From the NCBI RefSeq assembly GCF_000264905.1, contig NW_006763143.1, positions 543,224 through 607,223 on the forward strand: a DNA stretch of 64,000 bases. The letters are read 5' to 3'. Below are positions 23,165 to 34,810 of this stretch, piece by piece; the stretch's first letter is position 1, and every line of letters starts with the position of its first letter. The notes under the pieces were generated by a model. The model was not told the DNA's origin and did not search any database. It worked only from the letters and a program-made list of their open reading frames with translations. The DNA is from Stereum hirsutum FP-91666 SS1 (Eukaryota > Basidiomycota > Agaricomycetes > Russulales > Stereaceae). Made by a program: the position numbers and the translations under genes.

Positions 23165-25859
23165 ATGTCTACCTTCGGTACTCTCTTTCGTGTCACTACC
23201 TACGGCGAGTCTCATTGCGCCTCGGTCGGAGCTATCATTGATGGATGCCCGCCTGTGAGTTTTTTCTCATACATTTCTCCGAATTTTCTCGTCCTCGGGT
23301 TCGCCGACTTGAATTTTCCACGAATTTTCCTCGTTTTCATCTTGCTGACTTGAACTCTCTTTTTTTAGGGCCTTGAACTCTCCGCAAAGGACATCCAGGT
23401 CCAGCTCAGCCGCCGAAGGCCCGGCCAGAGCAACCTGACCACGCCCGTAAGTCATGGCCTACCACACCTCTTTCATCTTCCCCGTCCGTTGCTCTACTTT
23501 ACTACATCGCGATACGAGTAACATTCCCATCCTTCCTCACCTTTCCCATTTCTCGTTCCACCGCTTCGCCCTGCCTGCCTCCTATGATTTTACCGTTTAT
23601 CCACTCGTTCGTTCGTTCTATCCACCTTCCGATCTCGACCGGGATCACCGTAGCCCGAACTGCCCCCATCTTCCCATCTTCCCAATCTTCCCATCATTTC
23701 GATTTCGTCTCCTTCTCTTCCTGTTTCCTGTTCCCGGCTTGCTTCACTACTGTCACCGTCGTCGCCGCCTCCTGCCCCGTATACCCAAACTCAGCCTTAC
23801 CCTTTTAACATTTCCCATTCCCTTCTCGTTCTTACTCGTGGCGTTGATGTTTGACTCGTGACCTGTGCTTTCCTCTGCCACTTTCCCTTCCGACTGTTCC
23901 ACTACCCCTTTGCACGCCCAGATGTCCGGATGTCCTTGCTATGTTACCGATCCGATCCCCTCTCGCTCACTCATGATCATGGCTTACTTTCCCTCTGATG
24001 GGATCTAATGTACCTATAAACACCCCCGTGACCACCTGACCACCTATTCTTATTCGCATCCCTATTCGCTTCTATTTTTATCTCTTTGTTCCTCCTCCTC
24101 GTTCTCCTCCTTCCAAACTCACATCTCCTCCCCCTCTTCCTCCTCCTCTTCCTCTCCCCAATTACAAACCACTTCTCCCTCTCTCCTACCACCCACTCGA
24201 ACGCTAACCCCCCACCCCCACCCACAGCGCGACGAGAAAGACCTCGTCCACCTCCAATCCGGCCTCGAACACGGCATCACCCTCGGAACCCCCATCGGTC
24301 TCCTCGTGAAGAACGAAGACCAGCGCCCGCACGATTACAGCGAGACGGACCTGTACCCCCGTCCGAGCCACGCGGATTATACGTATTTGGAGAAGTATGG
24401 GGTTAAGGCGAGTAGTGGAGGGGGGAGGAGTAGTGCGAGGGAGACTATTGGTGAGTTTTTGCGTTTTTTTTGTGGGTTAAGGGGGGATGGGGAAGGGGGC
24501 TTGATGTGGCGTTTCGTTTTCTGTGGCGTACGACCTCGCAACATATTTCCAGCCGTCCATCTGTCTGCTCATCCATCCATCCATCATGTCTGCCACCCCC
24601 CACTTTGTTCATCTTTTGTTCTATCTGATGTCTGTTGTCTGTTGTGCCTCTCCATCTCCCCCTCACCTTCGATCATGTTCTCCCGCTCTCCTTCAATCAT
24701 TTTTTTCCCGAGTTTCGGTTTCGCTCACGGAACAGTTAACTGACCGTTTGATTGTTCGATCTATGTTCCCTATCCGCCGTCTGCATCACGTCCCGCCGCT
24801 TTCGCCCCTCGTCTGGTCTTCTGCTCATCGCGCATCCATCCACCCGTCCACCCCACGCACTCCACCTCGACCCCCCCCTCCCCCCTCCACCAAAACCCCT
24901 AAACAGGCCGCGTCGCCGCCGGCGCCATCGCCGAACGTTACCTCTCCCAAGCCTACGGCATCGAAATCGTCGCCTTCGTCTCCTCCGTCGGCAAGATCCA
25001 CCTTCCCTCCTCCGTCTCCGCTCCTAGCGCCCAGGGAGGTAATGAAAGCACCAGCGCCGACGGGGAGGATAACGATAATGACGATACGGAGGACGCGTTG
25101 AGCCCCGAGTTTGTTAAGTTGTTGAAGAGCGTGACGAGGGCGGAGGTGGATATGTTTAGTACGAGATGTCCGCATGAGGAGACGAGTGAGCGGATGATTA
25201 AGGTTCGTTTCTCTTCCCTTCCCATTCGTTCCATTCCGTACTCCGTAAACTAACTCACGTCCCCCTCCCTCCCGCCCACCCTCCTGCCCCGCTCGCTCGC
25301 TCGCTCGCCCACCCACCCACAGCGCATCATCCGCGCCAAAGACTCCTCCGACTCCATCGGCGGCACCGTAACCTGCATAATCCGCAACGCGCCCACGGGC
25401 CTCGGCGAACCCGTCTTCGACAAATTCGAAGCCAAACTCGCACACGCCATGCTCTCTATCCCCGCCACCAAAGCTTTCGAGATAGGGTCTGGGTTCAGGG
25501 GGACGGAGGTTCCGGGCAGTAGGCATAATGATGCGTTTGTGCTGAAGGATGAGAAGGATGGGAAGGGGAAGTTGGGGACGAAGACGAATTGGAGTGGGGG
25601 GGTGCAGGGGGGGATTACGAATGGGGAGGATATTTATTTTAGGATCGGCTTCAAATCCCCCGCCACCATCTCCCAAGCCCAACCCACAGCGCAATACGAC
25701 GGCACCTCAGGCTCATTGGCCGCCCGTGGTCGTCACGATCCCTGTGTGGTGCCGCGCGCGGTGCCCATTGTGGAGGCGATGGCGGCGTTGGTGGTTATGG
25801 ATATGATGATGATGCAGGAGAGTAGGAAGGCGATGGGGGGGAGGTTGGGTGGGAAGTGA
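23165..25859 (+). CDS. aro2: Chorismate synthase
   Basis: Five exons (23165-23254, 23369-23446, 24228-24450, 24907-25202, 25323-25859) give 407 residues. It starts [20 protein letters not shown], with the catalytic-type His in GESH. It continues with [16 protein letters not shown], then [32 protein letters not shown] and [19 protein letters not shown], all hallmarks of the family. It converts EPSP to chorismate using reduced flavin, the last shikimate-pathway step towards aromatic amino acids. Fungal enzymes are usually bifunctional with an intrinsic flavin reductase activity. An acidic insert ([10 protein letters not shown]) lies in the fungal-specific region. Introns 2 (781 nt) and 3 (456 nt) are far longer than the 50-80 nt typical of this window. 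Confidence 0.95.
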
Positions 25860-26870
25860 GCGTGCTAAGGGGGGGACGAAGGGAGAGGGTGCGAGGAAAG
25901 GAGAGGGCAGGGCCGCTGAAGCCTGTGCGGAGGCGGATCCTGCTGAAAGAACAGAAAGAAAGTGCGAGATGCGAGCGTTGCGAGGTCCGACGGGTCACGC
26001 TGTCGTGCTACCGTCTCCTCACAGTACAAAGAATATAACTTAGAATTTAGATAGAGATAGAATGAATAGCATGTGGTTTGTGGTTTGTGCTCTGTGTTTT
26101 ATGCTTTTCGGAGTGTGTGTTCTAGGGACGTGCTGTTCCGATGTGATGCTTAAGAGGTCTTAGAGACCCGGTGGATAGTGGACAGTCGAGAGCGCAGCGA
26201 ATGCTTGCAAGGCAGAAAAAAAGTACATAGGATAGTGATAAAAGGATCTTCTGGTAAGTCAGTACACGGATCCACAAAAAAAGGACAGACGAGACGCATA
26301 GGTTATAAGTTAGATCAGAGCGAAGGGGTAGCAGGAGGGATAGCGTGTTTTGTATGTACGCATGAACGGGGAGTATAACGTCGGACGGATATTCGAATAA
26401 GACAGGACGGTAGGACTAGACAGGACAGGATAACACAGCACAACACAACACAAGGCAAGTCAGAAGGAAGAAGGAAGAATTGAAGGAAGCGACGCGGAAG
26501 ACGTCGAGCAGGGACACGGAAATGGTACATTTTGGATCGTGAGAGCTCGTGAGTACTAGTGGTGGCCGCGGAGGGCGGTAAGTAAGCCACGGTAAGGCGA
26601 ATACAGACAAGGACACGGACAAGGTCAGGATGCGGCGGAGAGAGGGAATGAAACCGTCGTCTTGGTGTCGATTCAGAAGAAGGAAGTCGAAGAGGATGAA
26701 TGAGGTCGATGTGGGTCGCGTGCTTTGTACACGTTAGACCGGGGTGGTTGTGTGGCGCATTCTGAAGGTACCGGTGGGCACGGTTGGTAGTGGTAGTAGA
26801 TGAGGGAGGGAGAGGCGGTAGGGCAAGATGGGTGAGTATTGAATCATGAGGAAGGAAGGAAGGAAGGGTG
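25860..26870. other. 3' intergenic region between convergent genes
   Basis: This holds the 3' flanks of aro2 (+) and the CCCC-motif gene (-). A (GAAG)n microsatellite lies at about 26850-26867. The 271-codon frame crossing 26315-27130 on the minus strand is read-through of this A/G-rich flank and not a gene. Confidence 0.45.
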
Positions 26871-28632
26871 TCATTCAATCTCCTCGTCTGACTCGTCCGT
26901 ACAGCAGCAGCAGAGCTTCGTCTCGACCTGCCACCACCACCACTATTGCCGTGCCATCGTACCACACGCACGCATATATCCATCCACCACGACACAACAC
27001 GACACGACACACCGCAACGCACGAAAGAACGAAGGAAACATTGAGCATCAATTCCAGATGTGCAAAGCATACACTCACATGTCGATTCCAAACCCTCCAA
27101 GGCCACTTCCCAAACAACACGTCCTCCCACTCCTCCTCCCCCATCTCCCCATCCCCATCCCCACCCTCCTCCTCTCCTTCCTCTCCATCCCGCTCCTCCC
27201 CCGCTCCCCGGGCCAACAACGGCCGCCTCCCACTCCCACTCCCACTCCCACCCCCATTCCTCCGCCTATATCGTTGTGCTTGTAAGATCCCAACCCTCCG
27301 CACACCCACATCTTCCGGATATACATATTCCTCCTCTTCATCCTCGCTGTTCTCCTCGTCTTCGTACCCTCCATACCCGTGCCCATATCTCGTTCCGGTC
27401 CCATTCGACCCAGACCCATGAGATGCGTGAGTATTTGACCCAGACCCAGGACCAGGACCAGGGTAGGAAACCGTCCTCCGTCTCCCACCTAGGCTTCCAC
27501 GTCGGATGTTGGATCCATAAGCAGCGGGTAAGCGGCCTCTCGTCGGCGTCAGGGGCGTGCGTTCGCCCATTCCTGATCCCGTTCTCTCTCCTTCTACCCC
27601 CATCCTCTCTCCTTCTGCCCCCACTCCTGAGCCGTCCCTATCTCCATCTCCCGCCACCGCCCCATCCGACTTATATGAATATGAATGTGAAGTAGAACCG
27701 GAACCAGGATCGGGATGTTCATGTTGGCTAGAGGGAGTGGAAGCAGCCCAACTCATCTTCGCCTGTCTCTTCTGTAGCGCATTCGCGGCTAATAACGAGA
27801 TACGCTGGACGAGTGGCCCTCTCGGCGTGTTCTCGTCGGGCTGGCTTCTCAGAGGCGCGGAGATGGAGGAGGAGGGAGACGAAGAAGAAGAACTTGTATA
27901 CTCCTCGCGGGAACGGGAACGGGAATGCGAGAGGGAGTGCGGGGCTGGGTGGGAGTGGGAGTGCGTGAGGGGGGGACGGGTGGAGGGGGATTGGGAGGGG
28001 TACGGTGGCGCCGATGAGGTGGAAGAGGAAGAAGGGTGCGGGGTATGTTGATGTTTCTTACGTAGTCCGGACGCGATACGGACGCGCGAGTGGAAACGCA
28101 CGCGGTTCAACGTCGTTGGGGCCTCCTGTGGTCGGTCTCTGTGCTCGGGGTTGGGTGTTAGAGGGCGGGAGAGCAGGACGGGGATCGGGACATCCTGGGG
28201 ATGGGCGTCTGGGTTTTGGCTGGCGTTAGGGCTGGGTTCGGGCTCGACGAGGGCGTAGGTGCGGTTTATGGCTATAGCATACAGTGACAGTGGAATGATG
28301 AATATTCAGTATTCAATAAACCCGTACGGATAGGATGACGCACCGGTCGTCGCACCACCCACAGGAACCTCCCCATCCCCGTCGTCGACTTCCGAATCCG
28401 AGTCGAGTCGAAGTTGGAGCGCGTTCCCCGCCATGAGCAGCGTCGACCCGTTCTTCTTCCGAGCGCCATTCGTGGTGGTCAGCGGGGAGGGAGTACGTCC
28501 AGGACCGGGATAGGAGCTTCGACGTTGTTTGGGGTGAGGAGGGTTTCCGTTTGAGGTCGGGGTCGGGGTGTTGGTCGGGTCTGATGCGGAAGGGCTGGGG
28601 GTACCGGTATGGGAGGATGGAGGAATCGTCAT
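26871..28632 (-). CDS. Long disordered protein with a Cys-cluster tail, function unknown
   Basis: Three exons (28632-28344, 28271-27079, 26927-26871) give 512 residues. Almost the whole protein is Ser/Pro/Gly-rich and low complexity. Two short motifs of order stand out: STLLMAGNALQLRLDSDSE in exon 1 and ISLLAANALQKRQAKMSW in exon 2, a repeated LL-A-NALQ element. Near the end, FGKWPWRVWNRH is followed by a last exon reading VETKLCCCCTDESDEEIE. The four adjacent cysteines would suit lipid modification or metal binding, but this is inference. The start MTIPPSS is preferred to an upstream in-frame Met at 28755. I do not recognise the family; the tail exon is supported by a canonical intron and by its non-random composition. 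Confidence 0.65.
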
Positions 28633-29671
28633 GATGTGATGACTCGTATTACAGTCTAAGTACACCGTGCAATGCTCGAGGACGCTGGCAAACCACTCCT
28701 CTCTCACTCGAATACAGTGTCGTGGGTGGGTGGTGGTGTGGGGTAAAGGACGCAAAGCAAGATCAGGTCACACAGGAAAGCTACTTGCACACCCCGGGGC
28801 GACAGTGGACTTAAGGTTGTCGATGCGCCATTGCAATGTGCGCACCGAAAACTCGCAGGAGGGGCTTCACTGAGCTGATAAGATGAGAGCTCTGATCAAA
28901 TGACCAGCGGTGGCCGATCTAGGCCTTTGGGGTCGTTTGCCGGCGGGGTCGAGACGGTTTCTCAGGCACGCGGTGGGTTTGTAGTGTGTGGGGAATTTGA
29001 TTTGAGGATGGTTCAAAGCGTAGACTCAGACGACGATGGTTCTGTTTATTGTCCTCTTGGGCTTGAATACGTATTGGCTGGTTGGACGTAGGGGATCGTT
29101 TCGTGGTCCATCGTATTGGCGGTCATCTATGACGGCGTGGCCCAGTTAAAAGGAGAGCGGTCCGAGTGACAGTGTTATTTTCTACACCCGCTCCGAGTGA
29201 CTCCTTCACTTCGACCTATAAATTATCTTCCGCTTCCCGCTCGAAGCCTAAGCTTGAAAGCTTGAGCATCCGGACGTCAAGCTATGCGTTGTTTGAGATA
29301 GACATCGATAGGGTAAAGGCAACAACGAATGTACAGAACAAGACTTGCACGACAGCATCAACCGACGATAGCATGTAAAGTAAGGGGTCACCATGTGTAG
29401 ACAGAAGAATCATCGAGAAAGATGAAGGCATATGACGAGTTGAATGGGATAGCGTAGCGAGCGTATCACTTCAAGAGCAGATCTGTGGACGCTCCTTCGT
29501 GTGGCGTTGACACGCGATTACAAATTCCTGATGGTCCGCGTCGGCGTTTGAATTTGGACATGAACACGCCTTTGCTGCCGAGCGCAACCAGGACCTCACC
29601 TTTCTCCATCGCTGTCGAGGATACGGACTCGGAAACACTACCTCTGAAGTCCTAATATTCACTCCCACCGA
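28633..29671. other. Intergenic; nothing recognised
   Basis: This lies between two divergent starts (28632 minus, 29672 plus). There is no domain-bearing frame, RNA gene or repeat that I can support; both promoters should lie here. Confidence 0.4.
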
Positions 29672-31125
29672 ATGTCCTTGAATGCTAGACCCACTCTTCC
29701 CGTCGAAATGCTCAGCGAGATCGTCGCCCTCGCTGCGTTCGAAGCAGACTCAAGGCCCGAGTTGCTGTCTCTCTGCCTTGCTAGCCGTGTCTTTCACGAG
29801 CTCTCCATCCGTCATCTTTACCGTACCGTAACGATACGCTGCTCTGACCGGTCGATAGCAGATCGAAGTATAGAGCCCAATAGTAAACGACCGGTGTTTC
29901 GCAGCTTTCAGCTATGTAGGACCCTGCTTCAAAGCAAGTATCACGTGAAGGAGTTTGTTCGTAGCTTCACCATCGAGGAAGCGCCTTGGTACGTTCCCAA
30001 AAATCGAATATCCTACCATACCTTAACATTAATAACTTCAACATGCAGTCACACCAGCGCCGAGTTGATCTCGGATGTTCTATCGGACCTGCCGCATCTG
30101 GAGTCCCTTTGTTTCGACATCCAATTCCAGAAATGCGAATCTGGATGTGACGTTCTCGTTCTCTATCCTTGTCGGGCCGGCCACCGTTTCGAAGACCCAA
30201 CAAAGTTCCTGTCGAAGGTCACGATTCCTACACTTCAGAACTTCAAGGTCGAAGCAGAAATGGTCCACTCTCCTACCGTCACTCGAATCCTACAGCGCCA
30301 CGCCCAGTCGCTGCACACCGTCGAACTGAGTATCGGAGACATCGAGGAGCCAGCCAATAGTCTTTTTTTCCAATGCGTCGTCACGTGGGCGTATACCCTG
30401 CCCGGGCTTGGAGCTCTCGCTTCCTATGCTAAAGAAATTCACCGCGCCGTGTCCGTATTGGGAGCTTCTCGATCCGCAGGGCAGCCCGATGTTGGTGGAC
30501 GCAGCGGTACTTAACACTCCGATGCTACCTGACGATGCTCTGCATCTGCTGCGACAATACCCTCGGATCCATCATCTACGTTTTCAGCTGCCAAATAAGG
30601 TGAAGGAGACGAAGCGTTGTTTGCGCTTAGTGGGGGGGCAATGGGCGATCCGCCAACTGGTGCTTCAGTATTCGGGATGCTCAGATGGAGACTCTGAAAC
30701 CGTGAGTTCCTCCTCAGGTGATAGACTGATGGTACCCTTCGTTTGCTCGCAATCGCGACAGAAATTACTGAAAGTGATCGCTAAATCGCTCAAGGAATTC
30801 AACTTCACGGCACTCGAAACCCTGGTTATTGTCACGCCGGTTGTGTTCAGCGGCTATCTGCCGTTGAATCACGAAGAGAAGATGGCAGTCCCACAAGTTC
30901 TTGGTGGTGCATGTCCCAATCTACGTGAAATGGTATGGGGTGAGTTTCCCTTTTGCTCATGTCCCCCGTCAGTCGAACCTGTGTTTTCCTCACCGTGAAT
31001 GTGAGGAGTGAAAAAGAACACCAGACTGACTCGGACATGTTACAGCCGTTTGCAGTACCGAAGGCGCGACGCGGATTTCTTCTCAAAACGGTCGTTTTGG
31101 ATTCTCCGGTATATTTCAGTCGTAG
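29672..31125 (+). CDS. F-box protein (leucine-rich type), 3' end inside an inverted repeat
   Basis: Exon 1 is 29672-29988 and exon 2 starts at 30049. The frame then shifts near 30320-30413, by either a 94 nt intron (30320-30413) or a frameshift. Coding resumes to 30939, and a last exon 31046-31125 follows a 106 nt intron. Residues 5-55 (RPTLPVEMLSEIVALAAFEA, then LSLCLASRVFHELSIRHLYR) are a fungal F-box, the Skp1-binding module of SCF ubiquitin ligases. The rest has leucine-rich repeat-like strands (DLPHLESLCFDI, LHTVELS, LSLPMLKKF). The final 27-codon exon lies wholly within the left arm of the 511 bp inverted repeat, whose edge is 8 nt before the splice acceptor. So either the repeat copied the gene end or the gene uses an acceptor supplied by the repeat. 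Function: substrate unknown. Confidence 0.6.
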
Positions 31126-32167
31126 CGGCCTCAAACCGTGAAGGATCTTCATGGAAGTTGGACCGGTCTGTTCGCACTGCTTGTGCGCAGGCAACCATGT
31201 TTTCAGATTTTTTCTCCGATGTTTTGTTGTAATTGGTAGGGTACATAAGCAAGTGTTTTGTATGTACGGCTTTCTCATGGAAAAAATACATTATATATTT
31301 GCTTTTCTAATTGAAAGTGTGAGTACTAGTAATTTAAAGGGAATCATGTACTTTATACCATGGTAGGTAGCCGCTAAACGTTCTGAACCGGGTTGAGGGA
31401 GGTGAGAAGTGCAAGCACATATTTCGCCTATATAATGCCCAATATGTCGTTCCCTATTTTGATACTCCTTCTGAGGCACCCGATGAGAATTGCAAAGGTG
31501 ATCCCGTATTTATATCACTGAAGAAAAGACACAGTGGGCGGGGCCACATACACAATTCTTGAGGGGAGTGGGTGGCGTTGCTGTGAATGCTCTCCGGGCC
31601 GCTCTCCCCGCCTCGAAAATAGCGCGGTGCCACATTCTCCCCTGTGCAACGACCTCTGTGGCCCGCTTCACTGTGTCTTTCCTTCAGTGATATAAATACG
31701 GGATCGCCTTTGCAATGCTCGTCGGGTGCCTCAGAAGGAGTATCAAAATAGGGAACGACATATTGGGCATTATATAGGCGAAATATGTGCTTGCACTTCT
31801 CACCTCCCTCAACCCGGTTCAGAACGTTTAGCGGCTACCTACCATGGTATAAAGTACATGATTCCCTTTAAATTACTAGTACTCACACTTTCAATGAGAA
31901 AAGCAAATATATAATGTATTTTTTCCATGAGAAAGCCGTACATACAAAACACTTGCTTATGTACCCTACCAATTACAACAAAACATCGGAGAAAAAATCT
32001 GAAAACATGGTTGCCTGCGCACAAGCAGTGCGAACAGACCGGTCCAACTTCCATGAAGATCCTTCACGGTTTGAGGCCGCTACGACTGAAATATACCGGA
32101 GAATCCAAAACGACCGTTTTGAGAAGAAATCCGCGTCGCGCCTTCGGTACTGCAAACGGCTGTAACA
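31038..32167. repeat. Near-perfect 511 bp inverted repeat with 108 bp spacer
   Basis: Left arm 31038-31548 and right arm 31657-32167 are reverse complements with equal length and no net indel (paired positions sum to 63205). I see only about eight mismatches, mostly next to the spacer. The ends read TGTTACAG and CTGTAACA. I find no convincing target-site duplication. It could be a foldback or long-TIR non-autonomous transposon, or an inverted duplication of the end of the F-box gene. Transcription through it would give a long hairpin. Confidence 0.9.
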
Positions 32168-32479
32168 ACTAGATGACTGGTATTGGGGCCCGCGGGCTGA
32201 AAAAGAAGTGTTCCCCTAGCTTATTTATCCAGACAGTTGCGCCTTATTGCAGCTGTCACGACCGACCTCTAATGTCTGAGAACGACATTGGTTCATGGTG
32301 TTAGCAACACGCGGACGTAGTTTACCGCTCGTAATATATCTCACCTTCGTCATCGCCACCTATATGGACGCTCTCCCTTTACCAGATCAACTTACAGATA
32401 CAGTACTAATGATCAGACGAGATACAAGAGGTCTAGGTTCTTCCCTCGTGTTACGGGCAAGTTGTATCTGGCCTGCCGC

Positions 32480-32670
32480 CATACAAGTTCGACTCGATTC
32501 ACCATTCCTCAGTAATTCCATACACTTCGATGACCACTACCTACCCAGACACCCTACCGTCCATCTCTACGACCCACGATCCACCAAAATTATGACGCAC
32601 GCCAACCCACCCACTCCTCACGCCACGCAGACCACGCCCCAGCTAGTAAGTGCGTACTGAGGTTCAAAGA
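32480..32670 (+). repeat. Degenerate direct repeat flanking the F-box pair (copy 1)
   Basis: This shares several blocks in the same order with 38797-38985: CCATACAAGTTC, TTCCATACAC, a GACGCAC block and CTAGTAAGT followed by CGTACT. The two copies bracket the inverted F-box pair. They are diverged, so the match was judged by eye. Confidence 0.45.
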
Positions 32671-32775
32671 ACTGCCGTATACCACTCACACTTCGATTCC
32701 TCACCTCCCCTCGGATTCCGCATCCCACTCACTCCAGTATCTCTCGCTCTCCTCATCTTCCTCATGTTATTCCTC

Positions 32776-34810
32776 TCAGCCACCTTGCTCTCCGTCACGG
32801 TCGTCATCCTCATAACACCCCTCGTCCTCCTCCTCCGAATCGCTGTCCTCATCCAATCCATAGACGTGTATACGACTTTTCATCCCCACACGCTCCGCGA
32901 ACTCTTTAATTGGGGAAGATAAATGCAACGCGTGAAGACGCGAACCGTTCTGCCGTGCACGCGTCTTCAAATGCTTCAGTGCTTCCATGAGCTGCATTTC
33001 GTCGCGCTCGATTTGTTGGAGCTGCCACGGTGCGTCCGTGGATGATCTGATGGATGGCCCGGGATGATCAAAGTAGATCGAACGAAGCTCGGGGAAGAGC
33101 AAGAAGTCCTCCGCACGGTGACTCGGAGTTGGGTACTCAGACTTTCCGTTTGGGTATACATACGGCACGCCGGCGAGCGCTTTGGCGAGAAGGAGGAACC
33201 CTTCGAGTGACGACTCGAAGCGGAACGTGCGTACGTTCTGAAGGGGGAAACAGGGGTCGAGCCAGCGGTAGGCGGATGGCGAGGAAACGGTTATGGTGAG
33301 ATCTTGAACGTGAGATAGGGGGAGCGCGCGGGTGTACATCGCTGGGATATCCCTTCCTAGCATGAAGTCCGCATCCAATCTGAACCATCCGAGTTCCAGA
33401 ACAAAGATAGGCAGAGGCGCGGGAGCCTCCGAGAAACAGTGCCACTCGATGATCCTTGTAGAGAAGACGATCTTGAGCGTTGAGACTGGGTCAGGGCGGA
33501 CATGGAAGAGATCAGGATTTTCGCGTGACACGAAAGAGTGCATCAACTCCCGGACATCGTCTTCTGTATCCTGTCGGACAGGTTCATTCAAGACGAGTTG
33601 AGACACAGACAGTGGAGCAGATAGAGCGCGGAAGAATGCTAGGCAAGATTTTGTATCGATGTTTCGTAATGAGATGTCTGTGAGACCAGGAAGAGCCAAG
33701 GGTAGAGAGTTGGAGGATGGAGAAATGTCGAAGGTGGCGGGATCATCACCGCGTATGTGCAGAAGTTGGAGATTGGGTGACTCGCGGAGGAGATGACACA
33801 GATTCTGGAGTCTCCGGACATCCCTGGGAACCTGACCCGGTGACTCGAAGACCGTAGGGGGGAGGGAGGATAAGGACAGCTCTCTCAGGTCGCAAAAGAG
33901 AGGAGAGATCGGTTGTACGGAAAATATGATGTTGCCCTCCAGGCTGAGCTTCTTCAAGCGCGGCGTACAGCCGCAGAATAGAATCGGAGGAAGTGTGACC
34001 GGAGCATTCGCGATCAGCCTGAAGACCTCTAACGCGGGGGCAGGCTTGTCGAGAAGCTCATCCATCGCATCCATAACTTGAGCGAGGGTGTTTGAATCAT
34101 CGGGCTCATAGTCTTCAAAGAATTCCACCGCTAGATGTACGAGACGCGGCCATACGTTGTAACGAGAAAATAGCTCGCGATACAAGGAGAAGACAGTCTT
34201 CTTCTGGCTGTTCCGATTGGCGTCCCGGTTGGCAGCGACGTACGTCGAGTCGGTTTGACGTGTAAGATCACTTGGAGCAAACCGTAGTTCAAGGCGAAGA
34301 GGAGACTGCTTGGATCGGGCGAGCAGCGCCTCGAGTGCAGTGCATGTACGAATGTTGATGCAGGTAGCCCAGAGACTAGAATCTGCAAGGGCTGTATTTC
34401 GCCAGCGACGGCAAACATACGTGACTTTGATCCAGGGGACACCAATACAGAACCCTCCAGCACATTTTCAGTCTTCGGAATCGCAGTTCGAGTAAGATGC
34501 CAAGTCCAGAGAGAGGGTTTTGAAAATACCGACGAGGATCTCGGGGGGAAGGCGTGAGATGGGTCGAAGGCTGTTCTGAAACTCTCTGAAGCGCTGTATT
34601 GCAACGTATAGGTCGTTGATCTCGAGATCGACGAGCTCGAGGAGGCCCGGTCTGGATCCCGACGATGCGTTCGAAATCCAATCTCTGGCCATCGAGGACC
34701 ACTGAGGTCCTCGAAGAGGTCTGGAAATCATGTGTATGAGGGAGAGAAATCACTCCAGGCCACATTAGTATAAGCACGCACGTCTCTGATCCTGTCTTTT
34801 CTCCTGACAT
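32776..34810 (-). pseudogene. F-box/LRR paralogue interrupted by one in-frame stop
   Basis: This is the mirror copy of the gene at 35706-37887. Exon 1 is 34810-34782 (29 nt, as in the paralogue), the intron 34781-34721, and exon 2 runs 34720-32776. The F-box reads RPISRLPPEILVGIFKTLSL. At 34470-34468 a TGA replaces the TGC of the paralogue (SEDCKC), just after the F-box. The frame is otherwise open to 32776, where a TGA removes the acidic tail present in the other copy. Codons are conserved across the body, so the loss is recent. It may be a true pseudogene, an allele, or a sequencing error. Restarting at the Met at 34185 would give a 469-residue LRR protein without F-box. Confidence 0.75.

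Noticed and set aside
23454..23861. 135-codon plus-strand frame inside aro2 intron 2
   Set aside because: C/T-rich low-complexity sequence gives Pro/Ser/Leu-rich open frames by chance; no start context or domain.
24825..25694. 289-codon minus-strand frame opposite aro2
   Set aside because: Shadow of the GC-rich codon-biased aro2 exons; the aro2 frame has full family motifs.
26315..27130. 271-codon minus-strand frame
   Set aside because: Begins inside an intron of the CCCC-motif gene and runs through its 3' flank; Thr/Ser/His-rich without structure.
33054..33445. Frames opposite the minus-strand F-box paralogue
   Set aside because: Mirror images occur opposite the plus-strand copy; they follow the coding bias of the F-box genes.
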